From contig JACKKZ010000002.1 in the NCBI GenBank assembly GCA_024236195.1, positions 615,906 through 679,905 on the forward strand: a stretch of DNA of 64,000 nt, read 5' to 3'. A program made the translations under genes and the position numbers. Position 1 is the first letter of the stretch. Every line of letters begins with the position of its first letter. Shown here in pieces: positions 51,387 through 60,491 of the stretch. Source of the DNA: Sphingomonadaceae bacterium. GTDB lineage: Bacteria > Pseudomonadota > Alphaproteobacteria > Sphingomonadales > Sphingomonadaceae. The notes under the pieces were generated by a model, which saw nothing but the letters and a program-made list of their open reading frames with translations, had not been told where the DNA came from and searched no databases.

Positions 51387-53012
51387 TCAGGGTAACGGTG
51401 GCAGCCCCAGTTCCTTCAGATAGGAATTGTGTTCGTCCGTCGCCGCACGGATGCGCTCATCCAACGCAAGTAGCTTCTTATGAACGGCCCCGAGATTGAT
51501 CTCTGGTTCCGGCTCGACCGTGCTGATGTAGCGAGAAATGTTGAGGTTGAAATCGTTCTCCTCGATCTCGCCCATATCGACGCGGCGGGAATAGCGCGGC
51601 TCTTCAGTTCGGAGCTGATAGGTAGAGACAATCTTGCCGATGTGATCCGGCTTGCCGTCCTTCCCGTCGCCCAGGTAATTCTGCCGCTTGCCCTTCTCAA
51701 AATGCTCTGCTGCGTTGATGAACAACACATCATCGGGCTTCTTGCACTTCTTCAACACCAGTATGCATACCGGGATGCCGGTGGAATAGAACAGGTTCGC
51801 GGGCAGCCCAATAACGGTATCGATGTGCCCGTCCTTGAGTAGCTTGGTGCGGATGCGCGCTTCGGCTCCTCCACGGAAAAGCACACCGTGGGGGAGGATG
51901 ATGGCCATGACGCCATCGTCTTTGAGATAATGGAACCCGTGCAAGAGAAACGCGAAGTCGGCGGCGGATTTCGGAGCAAGGCCGTAGTTCTTGAAGCGCG
52001 CATCTTCGCCCAAAGATTCGCTCGGGTCCCAGCGATAGCTGAAGGGGGGATTGGCGACGATCGCGTCGAAGCGAGGCATCTTTGCCGGGTTCGTTTCGCG
52101 CAGCATATCCCAGTCATTGGTGAGCGTGTCGCCGTGGAAAATCTCGAACTCGGTGTCCTTCACCCCGTGGAGCAGCATATTCATGCGCGCGAGGTTGTAG
52201 GTGGTGATGTTCTTTTCCTGGCCGTAGATTTTGCCGATCCCGTGAGGCCCCATTCGATGGCGCACATTCAGCAACAGCGATCCCGATCCGCAGGCAAAGT
52301 CCATCAGGCTGTCCATGTGCGCGCGCGAGCCTGTCGCCGGCTCCTGCCCGTCGAGAGTTACGATCTGCGAAAGGATATCGGACACGAATTGCGGCGTGTA
52401 GAATTCGCCAGCCTTCTTTCCTGATCCTGCGGCAAACTGGCCAATGAGATACTCGTAGGCATCACCCAGCGTGTCGCTGTCAGTCGAGAACTCCTTCAGG
52501 CCTTTGGCGATTTCGGTGATGATCTTACAAAGCGCCGCATTGCGGTCGGTGTAGGTCTTGCCCAGCTTGTCCGAAGCGAGATTGATTTCGGAAAACAATC
52601 CGCGAAACGTGCTCGCGAAGGATTCCGTCTCGATGTACTCCAGCCCCTTCTGAAGGGTGTCCAACAGCTCCTTGTGTTGATTCCGCGCAAGCTCGGCGAT
52701 GCTGGTCCAGAGATATTCCGGGCGAATGACGTAATGCACCTTCCGGCGCATCTGCTTTTCAAATTCCTCGGTGTCCTCAGGATTCTCCGCGTACCAGACC
52801 GATAGCGGCGCGCGCTTATCCTCGTCCTTCAACTTCGGATAATCTGAGCCAAGCTCTTTAGCCGCTGCCAGCTCATAGTTGTCGGACAGGTAGCGGAGAA
52901 ACAGGAAGGCAAGCATATAATCGCGGAAATCGTCCGCGTTCATCGCGCCGCGCAGGGTATCGGCAATGGCCCACAGCGTCTTGCCCAGCTTTTTCTGTTC
53001 TTGGTCGGTCAT
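51387..53012 (-). CDS. hsdM: type I restriction-modification DNA methyltransferase HsdM
   Basis: A 541-residue N6-adenine methyltransferase subunit of a type I R-M system; it combines with HsdS to modify the host recognition site. The SAM motif is DFACGSGSLLL (A240-C-G-S-G-S245), the catalytic motif NPPF is at 321-324, and the family N-terminal helical region (LAFLFLRYLSDNY) and C-terminal LGAVHKKLLALDERI segment are present. ATG 53012 is the start; upstream codons in the frame overlap the ATPase gene and are not HsdM-like. It lies ten bases after the ATPase gene. Confidence 0.95.
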   Translation of the reverse strand: MTDQEQKKLGKTLWAIADTLRGAMNADDFRDYMLAFLFLRYLSDNYELAAAKELGSDYPKLKDEDKRAPLSVWYAENPEDTEEFEKQMRRKVHYVIRPEYLWTSIAELARNQHKELLDTLQKGLEYIETESFASTFRGLFSEINLASDKLGKTYTDRNAALCKIITEIAKGLKEFSTDSDTLGDAYEYLIGQFAAGSGKKAGEFYTPQFVSDILSQIVTLDGQEPATGSRAHMDSLMDFACGSGSLLLNVRHRMGPHGIGKIYGQEKNITTYNLARMNMLLHGVKDTEFEIFHGDTLTNDWDMLRETNPAKMPRFDAIVANPPFSYRWDPSESLGEDARFKNYGLAPKSAADFAFLLHGFHYLKDDGVMAIILPHGVLFRGGAEARIRTKLLKDGHIDTVIGLPANLFYSTGIPVCILVLKKCKKPDDVLFINAAEHFEKGKRQNYLGDGKDGKPDHIGKIVSTYQLRTEEPRYSRRVDMGEIEENDFNLNISRYISTVEPEPEINLGAVHKKLLALDERIRAATDEHNSYLKELGLPPLP

Positions 53013-53022
53013 AGGGCACCCA

Positions 53023-54093
53023 TCATTTTGATAGCTCAGGCAAAGCGAATTCGTATTTGGCGAGGAATGCGTCGAGAATCTGTTTGAAGAGCTGCTTGTT
53101 GTCCTCGCCCATCTCACGCGGTTCGAAGATTGCGTACTGACCATGGCTCAACAGGTTGAGCGCACGGGCGAAAAGGGCTTCGTCCTCAACGCCGTGGATG
53201 CAGGCGGAGAAATCGTTGTAGCCAAAGAAAATGGCTGTCTTCTCCAGGATGCTGCGCAACTTATTGAAGTGGTAGGTGTAGAGTGTTCCGTTCTCGGTCG
53301 CTGCCCTGATATCGTCGAGCATGGCGACATGATGGAAGAACGGGGTTTCCTCGGTAGCCTGCAAAACGAACGAATTTCCACCGTTCGGGCGGTAGAGAAA
53401 ATATTTCTTGTGAGCCTTCTTTTTCAGCTCGTTGCAGACGACGTTGAAGAACAGAGCGTGATGTGACGAGAAGACCACCTTGAGCTGGTTCTCGTCTCGC
53501 TTGAGCAGCTTGGCCAAATCACATGCGACCGAGATGGCGTTGTTGTCATCGAGCGAAGAGATTGGGTCGTCGATATAGACGTATTGCACCCAGTTGTATG
53601 AGGGGTGCTTGTCCATCACTCGCTCAAGGATCGCCATGAACATGCACCAAATGAAGATGTTCTCTTCACCTCGCGACACCTTGATGTTGGTCGCTCCAGC
53701 CTTGCTGAAGGAGATGGTCGAAGCGGCGTAATCGATGTCGAAATCGAAATCCGCATATCGTCCCAGATACGACTGAATGCTCTCTTCGAGAGCAAGGCCT
53801 TGCAGGCCAGCGAAGAACTGGGATTCCGCGTTGAATTTGATTGTACGGACGCTGTCGTTATCGAGATCGTTATCCCACACAAACAGGTCTTCGGTGAATG
53901 CGTTGAAATAGAGCGTATCGCGGTTGCCGCCCTTTTTTCCCTTGTTCTTGAACTCCATCGAGATGCGCGTTTTGCCGATGCCATTGTAGGCATAGAGCAG
54001 CACGAATTGCTGGTTGCCGCTCTTGAAGTCGTCTCGCAGTCGCTGAACGACAGTTCTTACGGATTTATATGTTTGCCGCTTCGGTTTGCTCAC
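53023..54093 (-). CDS. PrrC/RloC-like ABC-type ATPase, candidate anticodon nuclease
   Basis: A 356-residue protein between hsdS and hsdM. ABC-ATPase motifs are clear: Walker A AYNGIGKT (35-42), signature-like S140-R-G-E143, Walker B with D-loop VYIDDPISSLDDNN (172-185) and H-loop His211 in VFSSHH. No coiled coil or zinc hook is seen, so it is shorter than RloC and near PrrC size. In the C-terminal third, R280-x3-E284 and H317 reproduce the R-x3-E...H triad described for the anticodon nucleases PrrC and RloC (here His is 33 residues after Glu). Start GTG 54093 overlaps the hsdS stop. Alternatively it is a nuclease-lacking AAA_13-type R-M accessory; motif spacing makes anticodon nuclease likely but not proven. 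Confidence 0.6.
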   Translation of the reverse strand: MSKPKRQTYKSVRTVVQRLRDDFKSGNQQFVLLYAYNGIGKTRISMEFKNKGKKGGNRDTLYFNAFTEDLFVWDNDLDNDSVRTIKFNAESQFFAGLQGLALEESIQSYLGRYADFDFDIDYAASTISFSKAGATNIKVSRGEENIFIWCMFMAILERVMDKHPSYNWVQYVYIDDPISSLDDNNAISVACDLAKLLKRDENQLKVVFSSHHALFFNVVCNELKKKAHKKYFLYRPNGGNSFVLQATEETPFFHHVAMLDDIRAATENGTLYTYHFNKLRSILEKTAIFFGYNDFSACIHGVEDEALFARALNLLSHGQYAIFEPREMGEDNKQLFKQILDAFLAKYEFALPELSK

Positions 54094-55376
54094 GGCTGCA
54101 CCTCGCTGGGGTCCGGTAGGAGGCGCTGGAGAAGTCCAGCTTTTTGTGCATCAAGTGTAGCGCGGCGTTCAATATGAGCATCAAGTATCGCGTCGATAGA
54201 AGACAAAACACCTGCGATCTTCTTCTGCTCGGCTAAGTCGGGGCGAAAAATCTGTATCGGCTCCAAATTTGCATAATACAGATTCTTTACGTTCTGACCC
54301 TCGACTACTTTCGCAAAATCACGATAAAGATGCCTAAAATAGTATGTGTAAAAAAGAGAATCCTCAACGGTCTGAAAAACACTTATCATTTCGCCAATTG
54401 CGACATTTGGTAGCGGGAGATAACAGCAGCATTTTCCGAAATCTTCGGGTTTCTCGCCAACGCGTGGAACTAATATTTCCCCACCCTTGCTAAAGCGAAG
54501 CTTTTCAGGCTCTATTGTGGTGCGCGAATACGTCTCAGATATTATTGTTCCAAACCGGCTATAAAGCTCTCCGTAACGGACACATTTGGTTGGAGCATCA
54601 TCCGCAAGTGACCATTTGGGAGCGCTTTTCCCGTAATGAAATTTGCCCAGTTTTCCGATTGTTGTTTCCGTCCAATCTCCGTTCTTTCGAAATTCCGCAA
54701 AGCGTAGCGCAGGCACAGCTTGGCCGCTAGCCGGGAAGAGATTTTGCATGAGGCCGATTTTTTGATCTTCGAGCGACTGGATTATTTCAGATTCTGCCTC
54801 AATCAACTCGTCGAGGGACGATAGAATTGCGGATATCTTGTTTTGCTCGTCAAGTGAGGGAAGAGATATCGAGAGGCGAAGGAAGTCCTTCTTATTCATC
54901 ACGCGATTGCGCCCGGCTCCACCAGGCGAAATCACGCCAAGCTTGTACACAAAGGCTCTTCTGGCGATGACATGACGGAAAAAATCGGGAGTAGAGACGT
55001 TAGCTTTGAACTCATAGGTGGGAAATCTATGAGAGACGAGGCATCCTTCATCGTCGTAATCGGCTACCGCTATGGCACCTTCCCATGCAAAGGTAATATT
55101 CACGATCAAGTCACCAGCGTGAACGACGTAGAGGTGGTCCATCGCGATTTTTTTTGGGTCCTGATCTGGTTTGTGGAAGGTTCCTTTCCCGTGACTACGA
55201 AGGCCGAGGCCAGTGTATTGCGTGGCAGGCTTTGCAACTTCGCGGGATACGGGGCGAAGCACTTTGCTTAGCGGGAGAGTCCGCCAGCCCCGGCCATCGC
55301 TGAAATCAGAGAACCGCATTTCAGGTAACGAAGCGAGTGACTTTGTTGCCCCCTTTGCAGAAGCGTCATTGCTCAT
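54090..55376 (-). CDS. hsdS: type I R-M specificity subunit HsdS
   Basis: A 428-residue specificity subunit with two target-recognition domains and two conserved helical spacers: GWRTLPLSKVLRP begins the first half, with spacer SLDEQNKISAILSSLDELIEAESEIIQSLEDQKIGLMQNLFP; the second half begins GDWTETTIGKLGKFHYGKS and ends AEQKKIAGVLSSIDAILDAHIERRATLDAQKAGLLQRLLP. The second target-recognition domain is AT-richer than its neighbours, a sign of domain exchange. ATG 55376 (MSNDASAKG) is preferred; it overlaps the hsdR 3' end by 11 bases. The recognised DNA sequence cannot be predicted here. Confidence 0.93.
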   Translation of the reverse strand: MSNDASAKGATKSLASLPEMRFSDFSDGRGWRTLPLSKVLRPVSREVAKPATQYTGLGLRSHGKGTFHKPDQDPKKIAMDHLYVVHAGDLIVNITFAWEGAIAVADYDDEGCLVSHRFPTYEFKANVSTPDFFRHVIARRAFVYKLGVISPGGAGRNRVMNKKDFLRLSISLPSLDEQNKISAILSSLDELIEAESEIIQSLEDQKIGLMQNLFPASGQAVPALRFAEFRKNGDWTETTIGKLGKFHYGKSAPKWSLADDAPTKCVRYGELYSRFGTIISETYSRTTIEPEKLRFSKGGEILVPRVGEKPEDFGKCCCYLPLPNVAIGEMISVFQTVEDSLFYTYYFRHLYRDFAKVVEGQNVKNLYYANLEPIQIFRPDLAEQKKIAGVLSSIDAILDAHIERRATLDAQKAGLLQRLLPDPSEVQP

Positions 55377-58362
55377 ATGCACTGAGCCCCGAAATTTCGC
55401 GTCCATGCGCCAGCTTGTGAAGCAGCGGCGCGAGGTCTTCCATTAGGGATAACTCCCGCTGCGTGCGCGCTTTCCAGCCGAGGTCGAGCGGAGCCATCAG
55501 CGCGCTCAAACCTTCGCCGTCGAAAATGCGGCGACGCAGCACGAAGTCCACAAAGTCCTGCAAGTCGGTTGCATCGATGCCGTGCTTTTCTGCCATCTCG
55601 GTCAGCAGGCGCTCCTGCTTCTCCGCCTTGAAGCGTTCGTAGCCTTCGCGGATTTCCGTCTCATCCAAAGGCTGGTCAGCGGACAGGCTGCGAATATATT
55701 CGGCGATGTCGTCGCGGTCGTCGATGAACTTGGCGTCTGACTGGATCAGCCCGATGAGCTCGTCCCGGCTCATCTTGGTCTTTCCGGGCAGGTTCTGTGT
55801 ATACCGCGCGATCAGGCCCATGATGTAATCATAGTCGATCACCGCAGAGGCAAAGAGCACGAACTCGAAATCGAGCTGATCGACCTCCGGATCGTCCGCA
55901 CCGCCAGGTTTGTCCTGCTTCTCCTTCAAACGTTTGGCCGTCTCGAGGTACATCGTGCGGAAGCCCTGAAGCTCATCGGCGGGAACGGTCTGCTCGATCT
56001 GCTCCGCCTGTTCTGCACTCAGGTCCGTGTATTGATCGAGCTGGGTCTTCAGCCGCTGCACTTCCTTAAACAGCGTGATGAACTGGCCGCGTGCCGCATC
56101 GCCCTTCAGGTTGGGGACGTCCTCTGGCGCATTGGTCAGCCCCTGTGATTCCATAAATTCGCCAAGCGATTGCACAGCCGATTGCAGGCTCTGGATGACC
56201 TGCGGTGCCGGATCGACGAGCCAGATTTGGCGCGGATTGTCGATCTTCTCTCCGGAGAAGAGGGCGATAGCCTCGTTCACGGCGGGTTCCTGCTGCCTGA
56301 AATCGAGAATATTACCGTATGGCTTGGAATCGTTGAGCACGCGGTTGGTGCGCGAGAATGCCTGTATCAACCCGTGGTACTTCAGGTTCTTGTCGACATA
56401 GAGCGTGTTCAGGAACTTTGAATCGAAGCCGGTCAGCAACATGTCGACAACGATGATGATGTCGATCTTCTCCGCGCCCTTCTTGGGCATATCGGCATTC
56501 GGAAACTGCTGATCCTTTATGCGCTTCTGGACATCCTGATAGTAGAGGTCGAACTCGCCAATGCGGTGGTTGGTGTCGTACCGTGCGTTGTAGTCCTCGA
56601 TGATGGCCTTGAGAGCCTTCTTCTTCGCCTCTGGGTCTTGGGCATTGTCATGCTTTTCCTGCGGCAGATCCTCTTGAATCTGCTGCACGTCTTTGTTGCC
56701 CTCGGCAGGTGGCGAGAAAACGCATGCGACCTTCAGCGGCTTGAACTCGGGATCGGCAGCTACCCGCGCGGCCTGAATTTCGGCGAATTTCTCATAGTAC
56801 TCGATGGCGTCGTTGATCGAGCTGGTGGCGAGAACCGCGTTGAATTTCCGGTTGGCGGTCGCGGCGTCATGCTTGAGAAGGATCGTCTCAATGACCTTCT
56901 CTTTCTTCAGCGCCTCGCCAGGTTTGGGCAGCCTTTCCCCTTCCGGCTTGTAGTAGTCGATGTGGAACCGCAGCACGTTGCGGTCTTCGATGGCGTGCGT
57001 GATCGTGTACTGGTGCAGGCTTTGCTGAAACAGGTCGTCAGTGGTGCGGTAGCTGCCCTGGTCACCTTCAGCTTGCTGGTAGCTGGCATTCTGCTCGAAA
57101 ATCGGGGTGCCCGTGAAACCGAAGAGTTGAGCCTTGGGGAAAAATTCCTTGATGGCTTTATGGTTCTCGCCGAACTGAGAACGGTGGCACTCGTCGAAAA
57201 TTATGGCGATCCGCTCATCCCTTAGCGGCTCCAGCCTTTCCTTGTAGGATCGCGCTTTGCCCTTCTGACGACGGTTCGTGTCGTCTAGCGCCAGGCCAAG
57301 CTTCTGGATGGTGGTAACGATGACCTTGTCGGCGCGGTCGTCTGACAAGAGGCGGCGGACAAGTGTTTCGGTGTTGGTATTCTCTTCGACACAACCTTCT
57401 TGGAACCGGTTAAACTCTTCGCGTGTCTGCCGGTCGAGGTCTTTGCGATCTACCACAAACAGGCATTTTGCGATGTTGTCGTTGTCTTTCAACAACGTGG
57501 ACGCCTTGAATGACGTTAATGTCTTCCCGCTGCCGGTCGTGTGCCAGACATAGCCATTTCCGCAGTTCTGATGAATGCACTCCACAATCGCCTTCACGGC
57601 GTAGATTTGATAGGGGCGCATCATCATCAGCTTCTGCTCGCTCGCGACGAGCACGGTGTAGCGGCTGACCATCTGACCCAGAGTGCATTTGGCGAGGAAC
57701 TTTTCGGCAAAGCTGTCGAGATGTGTGATCTTCTTATTGTCCTCGCTAGCAAACTGATAAATCGGCAGAAACCGTTCATCAGCGTTGAAGCTGAACTGGC
57801 GAGCGTTGTTGTTGGCGAAATACCAAGTGTCAGTGCGATTGCTGACGACAAAAATTTGAATAAAGCACAGCAACGTCTTCCCGTACCCGTTGCCAGGGTC
57901 GCTCTTGTAATCGACAATCTGCTGCATGGCACGCCGGGGGCTGACGGCCATCGTCTTCAGCTCGATCTGAACGGTAGGAACACCGTTGATTAGCAGGATA
58001 ACGTCATAGCGATGGTGGCTGTTATCGGTGTTGATCCGGAGCTGATTGACGACCTCGAACGTGTTTTTGCACCAGTCCTTTATGTTGACGAGAGTGTAGT
58101 TGAGTGGCGTACCGTCGTCGCGCTCGAAGCTGCTGTAGCCCCTTAGAATGTTTGCAGCGGCAAATACATCGGGAGTGGTAATGTCCTCCAGGAGCCGCTG
58201 GAATTCCGTATCGGTCAACCGGACGCGGTTCAGCGCCTCGAACTTTTCCCGAAAATTCTGTTCAAGCGTCGCACGGTCCCGGATGTCCGGGCGATATACA
58301 TACTTGAGCTCTTGGAGCTTCGATACGAGTTCTTGCTCGATCGCACTTTCCGACGTGCTCAT
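55366..58362 (-). CDS. hsdR: type I restriction endonuclease HsdR
   Basis: A 998-residue motor-nuclease subunit that translocates DNA and cuts at a distance from unmodified sites. The N-terminal nuclease site is D120 with E134-x-K136 (RYDVILLINGVPTVQIELKT). SF2 helicase motifs follow: Walker A HTTGSGKTLTS (274-284), DExH box IIFDECHRSQ near 390, then GFTGTPIFEQN and the later LLTGFDSKFLNTLYVDK and QAFSRTNRV. The C-terminal helical part matches type I HsdR. It overlaps both the upstream HTH gene (ATGA) and hsdS. Confidence 0.95.
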   Translation of the reverse strand: MSTSESAIEQELVSKLQELKYVYRPDIRDRATLEQNFREKFEALNRVRLTDTEFQRLLEDITTPDVFAAANILRGYSSFERDDGTPLNYTLVNIKDWCKNTFEVVNQLRINTDNSHHRYDVILLINGVPTVQIELKTMAVSPRRAMQQIVDYKSDPGNGYGKTLLCFIQIFVVSNRTDTWYFANNNARQFSFNADERFLPIYQFASEDNKKITHLDSFAEKFLAKCTLGQMVSRYTVLVASEQKLMMMRPYQIYAVKAIVECIHQNCGNGYVWHTTGSGKTLTSFKASTLLKDNDNIAKCLFVVDRKDLDRQTREEFNRFQEGCVEENTNTETLVRRLLSDDRADKVIVTTIQKLGLALDDTNRRQKGKARSYKERLEPLRDERIAIIFDECHRSQFGENHKAIKEFFPKAQLFGFTGTPIFEQNASYQQAEGDQGSYRTTDDLFQQSLHQYTITHAIEDRNVLRFHIDYYKPEGERLPKPGEALKKEKVIETILLKHDAATANRKFNAVLATSSINDAIEYYEKFAEIQAARVAADPEFKPLKVACVFSPPAEGNKDVQQIQEDLPQEKHDNAQDPEAKKKALKAIIEDYNARYDTNHRIGEFDLYYQDVQKRIKDQQFPNADMPKKGAEKIDIIIVVDMLLTGFDSKFLNTLYVDKNLKYHGLIQAFSRTNRVLNDSKPYGNILDFRQQEPAVNEAIALFSGEKIDNPRQIWLVDPAPQVIQSLQSAVQSLGEFMESQGLTNAPEDVPNLKGDAARGQFITLFKEVQRLKTQLDQYTDLSAEQAEQIEQTVPADELQGFRTMYLETAKRLKEKQDKPGGADDPEVDQLDFEFVLFASAVIDYDYIMGLIARYTQNLPGKTKMSRDELIGLIQSDAKFIDDRDDIAEYIRSLSADQPLDETEIREGYERFKAEKQERLLTEMAEKHGIDATDLQDFVDFVLRRRIFDGEGLSALMAPLDLGWKARTQRELSLMEDLAPLLHKLAHGREISGLSAYEQ

Positions 58363-58577
58363 TGGCCTGATCCCGATGGCGAGGGAGTGCCAGTCTCATG
58401 TTCGTCAGCGCCGCCCAGCCTCACCCATTCATCAACCTCTGAAATTTGAAATTTCCATAGCCTGCCGATCCGATGGGCGGGCAGACCCTTCAGCTCTCGC
58501 CACCGATAGATAGTGTCTTTTGCTACCCCGAGATGGCGCGCAATTTCCTCTGCGGTTACCCAAGGTTCTGCTGCCAT
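58359..58577 (-). CDS. HTH (MerR/excisionase-like) DNA-binding protein leading the hsd operon
   Basis: A 72-residue protein with a helix-turn-helix of the HTH_17 type: WVTAEEIARHLGVAKDTIYRWRELKGLPAHRIGRLWKFQISEVDEWVRLG. ATG 58577 (MAAEPWVTAEE) is used. It is fused by an ATGA overlap to hsdR and could therefore be a controller of the R-M operon or a recruited excisionase-like regulator. Such proteins are usually DNA-bending or repressor proteins. Its C-terminal tail is short and polar. Confidence 0.8.
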   Translation of the reverse strand: MAAEPWVTAEEIARHLGVAKDTIYRWRELKGLPAHRIGRLWKFQISEVDEWVRLGGADEHETGTPSPSGSGQ

Positions 58578-58656
58578 GTCCCAACCCCATCTCACACGCC
58601 TTGTCGCTTGAATCGTTCTAACTCGATCAAACCCAATTTCAATCGCCTAATGCCGG

Positions 58657-59574
58657 TCATCGGCGAAGCACAGTCTTCAGTCTGCCAGTCAATTCGAGGC
58701 GTCTGTCTCTGGGCAACTCATCCAAGTTCCGCTTTTTCCACAACACGGCTGGCAAATGCCTGGCTTCCGGTATGTCGAGAAGCTCCCAGTCCGGCTCACC
58801 GTGCTTGAAGCCGATTAGGAACTGCCGGTGCGCTTCTGGCATTTCGCCAACCATTGTGGCGATGAGCGCCTCGCGCGTAGCCTCAAGATCGGCAAGCTCG
58901 ACACTCTCTTGCGTCATGCCGACAAATCCGCGCTCGAACTCCCCGTCCAGTGGCTTGCGGATCGGAGCGAGCACTTCGGCCATCGGGCGATTGTGGCTAA
59001 TAAGGTAGACGAGGAATGCGCGCCGCAGTTCGTCACTTATTCCTTCACTGGCCAGCAGGTCTCGCACGTCGAAAAGGTCGCGCGGGTGCTGGCGATCCAG
59101 CGCCGCCACAATCTTTCCTGCATAGAGGTCGGCGAAGGAAACAACTTGCATTTCGGCAAAGCCGAATGTGTCTTCGACTGAGGGCACGACGCTCATGACC
59201 ACGGGGTCGTAGACGGTGCCGCGCAAGACAGGCGTGACCTCGATCTTGATCTGAACGCCTTCGGAACGGACGATGAGCTTGGTGATGATGTTGTCGCCTG
59301 CTGAACGCGATGGGGCGACCGCCGCGCCCGGTATTTCGCCTTCGATCCGCTCCTTGATCCGCATCATTGCCGCATCGATAGCTGCGAGTGATGAAGCGCG
59401 ATCCTCGACCGGCAAGTAGGTCAGGTCGATGTCCACCGAGAGGCGCGGTAAGTCGCGCACGAAGAGGTTGATCGCCGTGCCGCCCTTGAGCGCGAAATAC
59501 TGCTCCTGCGCCACGAACGGGATGGTCCGGATCAGGAGGGCAACCTGCTGCCGATAGGCGTCCTGGAAGGCCAT
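58657..59574 (-). CDS. abiEii: AbiEii toxin, nucleotidyltransferase
   Basis: A 305-residue nucleotidyltransferase toxin of the type IV AbiE toxin-antitoxin/abortive infection system. The NTase core is LKGGTAINLFVRDLPRLSVDIDLTYLP: G31-G-T-A and the metal-binding D48-x-D50, with more conserved LIVRSEGVQIKIEVTPV and the D-L-Y-A-G-K-I-V-A-A-L-D-R-Q-H-P-R-D-L-F-D-V block. Family toxins transfer nucleotides to tRNA or other targets and stop growth. The antitoxin gene abiEi lies three bases upstream and its promoter is shared. Confidence 0.93.
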   Translation of the reverse strand: MAFQDAYRQQVALLIRTIPFVAQEQYFALKGGTAINLFVRDLPRLSVDIDLTYLPVEDRASSLAAIDAAMMRIKERIEGEIPGAAVAPSRSAGDNIITKLIVRSEGVQIKIEVTPVLRGTVYDPVVMSVVPSVEDTFGFAEMQVVSFADLYAGKIVAALDRQHPRDLFDVRDLLASEGISDELRRAFLVYLISHNRPMAEVLAPIRKPLDGEFERGFVGMTQESVELADLEATREALIATMVGEMPEAHRQFLIGFKHGEPDWELLDIPEARHLPAVLWKKRNLDELPRDRRLELTGRLKTVLRR

Positions 59575-59577
59575 TTC

Positions 59578-60366
59578 CTATTGCCCTCCAAGATCGGCAG
59601 GCACCGTGATGTCGTATTGCGGATCGAGCCTGCCCCCTTTCACCAGAACGCGTTTGCCGGAACCCAATTCGATCTTAGCCAAATCGAGTTTCGGTCGCCA
59701 CGCATGGCGGTGCCGGTCGGCAAAGAACAGGAACAGCCGCTTCACCTTTACGCTGGAGCAGGCTTCGAGAAGAGTTTGCAGGCGACGAGGGCTGAGATCG
59801 CTCAAGCCTTCCATCAAGGCATCGACCTGATGAAAGCTCTCATGCTTGGGCAGTTCATCGAGCAACTCGAGAACGGCGCGCTCCTTGCTCGAATAACGAA
59901 CAGGCAATTGCGCGCCAGCGGCGCTATACATGGTTGGGCTTGGCAATGGCGGCGTGTCGGCATCTGCTGGAAACAGGCGCAAGCTGTTGTGCCATGCGAA
60001 TGTCACGTCGATCGGCAAATCATCCAGCCAAGTTGGCGGTCGTGTTGGTCCGTAAAGGTGAACTGTCTGGACGTTTGCCGAAAGGTAGTGGGCATAGCCT
60101 TGCTGTTCGAGCGCGGTGCGACCGCCAACGGTCAGTGGAAGGTCAAGCATGGTCTGGAGCGAGATCACGACCTGCTGCCAGGTCATAGGCCCGCGTGAAC
60201 GGCGATAGACCCGTCGCGCTGGGCTATCCAGCCAGCCGGAACTTACATACTGGCTACGCAGCGCGGACGAATAGCCCTTGGCCTCCAGCCAGGCGGCATC
60301 GACCAGAAGTCCTTCCGGGAGCTCCTGCTGGAGTTGGTTTAGCTTGCTGTCCAAACGCGTAGCCAT
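59578..60366 (-). CDS. abiEi: AbiEi antitoxin and transcriptional repressor
   Basis: A 262-residue antitoxin paired with AbiEii. The N-terminal winged-helix domain is visible as LLVDAAWLEAKGYSSALRSQYVSSGWLDSPARRVYRRSRGPMTWQQVVISLQ, which binds the promoter; the C-terminal domain (residues 80-262), including VQTVHLYGPTRPPTWLDDLPIDVTF and KVKRLFLFFADRHRHAWRPKLD, neutralises the toxin in the family. The start is ATG 60366. Its upstream region has direct and inverted repeats consistent with autorepression, as known for AbiEi. Confidence 0.92.
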   Translation of the reverse strand: MATRLDSKLNQLQQELPEGLLVDAAWLEAKGYSSALRSQYVSSGWLDSPARRVYRRSRGPMTWQQVVISLQTMLDLPLTVGGRTALEQQGYAHYLSANVQTVHLYGPTRPPTWLDDLPIDVTFAWHNSLRLFPADADTPPLPSPTMYSAAGAQLPVRYSSKERAVLELLDELPKHESFHQVDALMEGLSDLSPRRLQTLLEACSSVKVKRLFLFFADRHRHAWRPKLDLAKIELGSGKRVLVKGGRLDPQYDITVPADLGGQ

Positions 60367-60367
60367 A

Positions 60368-60460
60368 CTTAGTGTTTTGCCACTTGTGTAAACTCGTGTC
60401 CAGTTTGAAATAGCCTCGAAAGACTAAGCGTGGCTTAGCGTTTTGACAAATACTCAAACT
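60368..60460. promoter_or_regulatory. AbiE promoter-operator with repeated boxes
   Basis: Two imperfect 27-base direct repeats, CTTAG(T/C)GTTTTG(C/A)CA... and ending AAACT, lie at 60368-60394 and 60434-60460. The second overlaps a perfect inverted repeat CTAAGC-GTG-GCTTAG (60424-60438). They begin two bases in front of the abiEi ATG. AbiEi homologues bind inverted repeats at their own promoter, so these are the probable sites. The gap between abiEi and the divergent alpA (60367-60775) holds these boxes and one small ORF. Confidence 0.55.
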
Positions 60461-60491
60461 GCGCAGCCAAGCCGACTGCGAGAAAGCAGAC

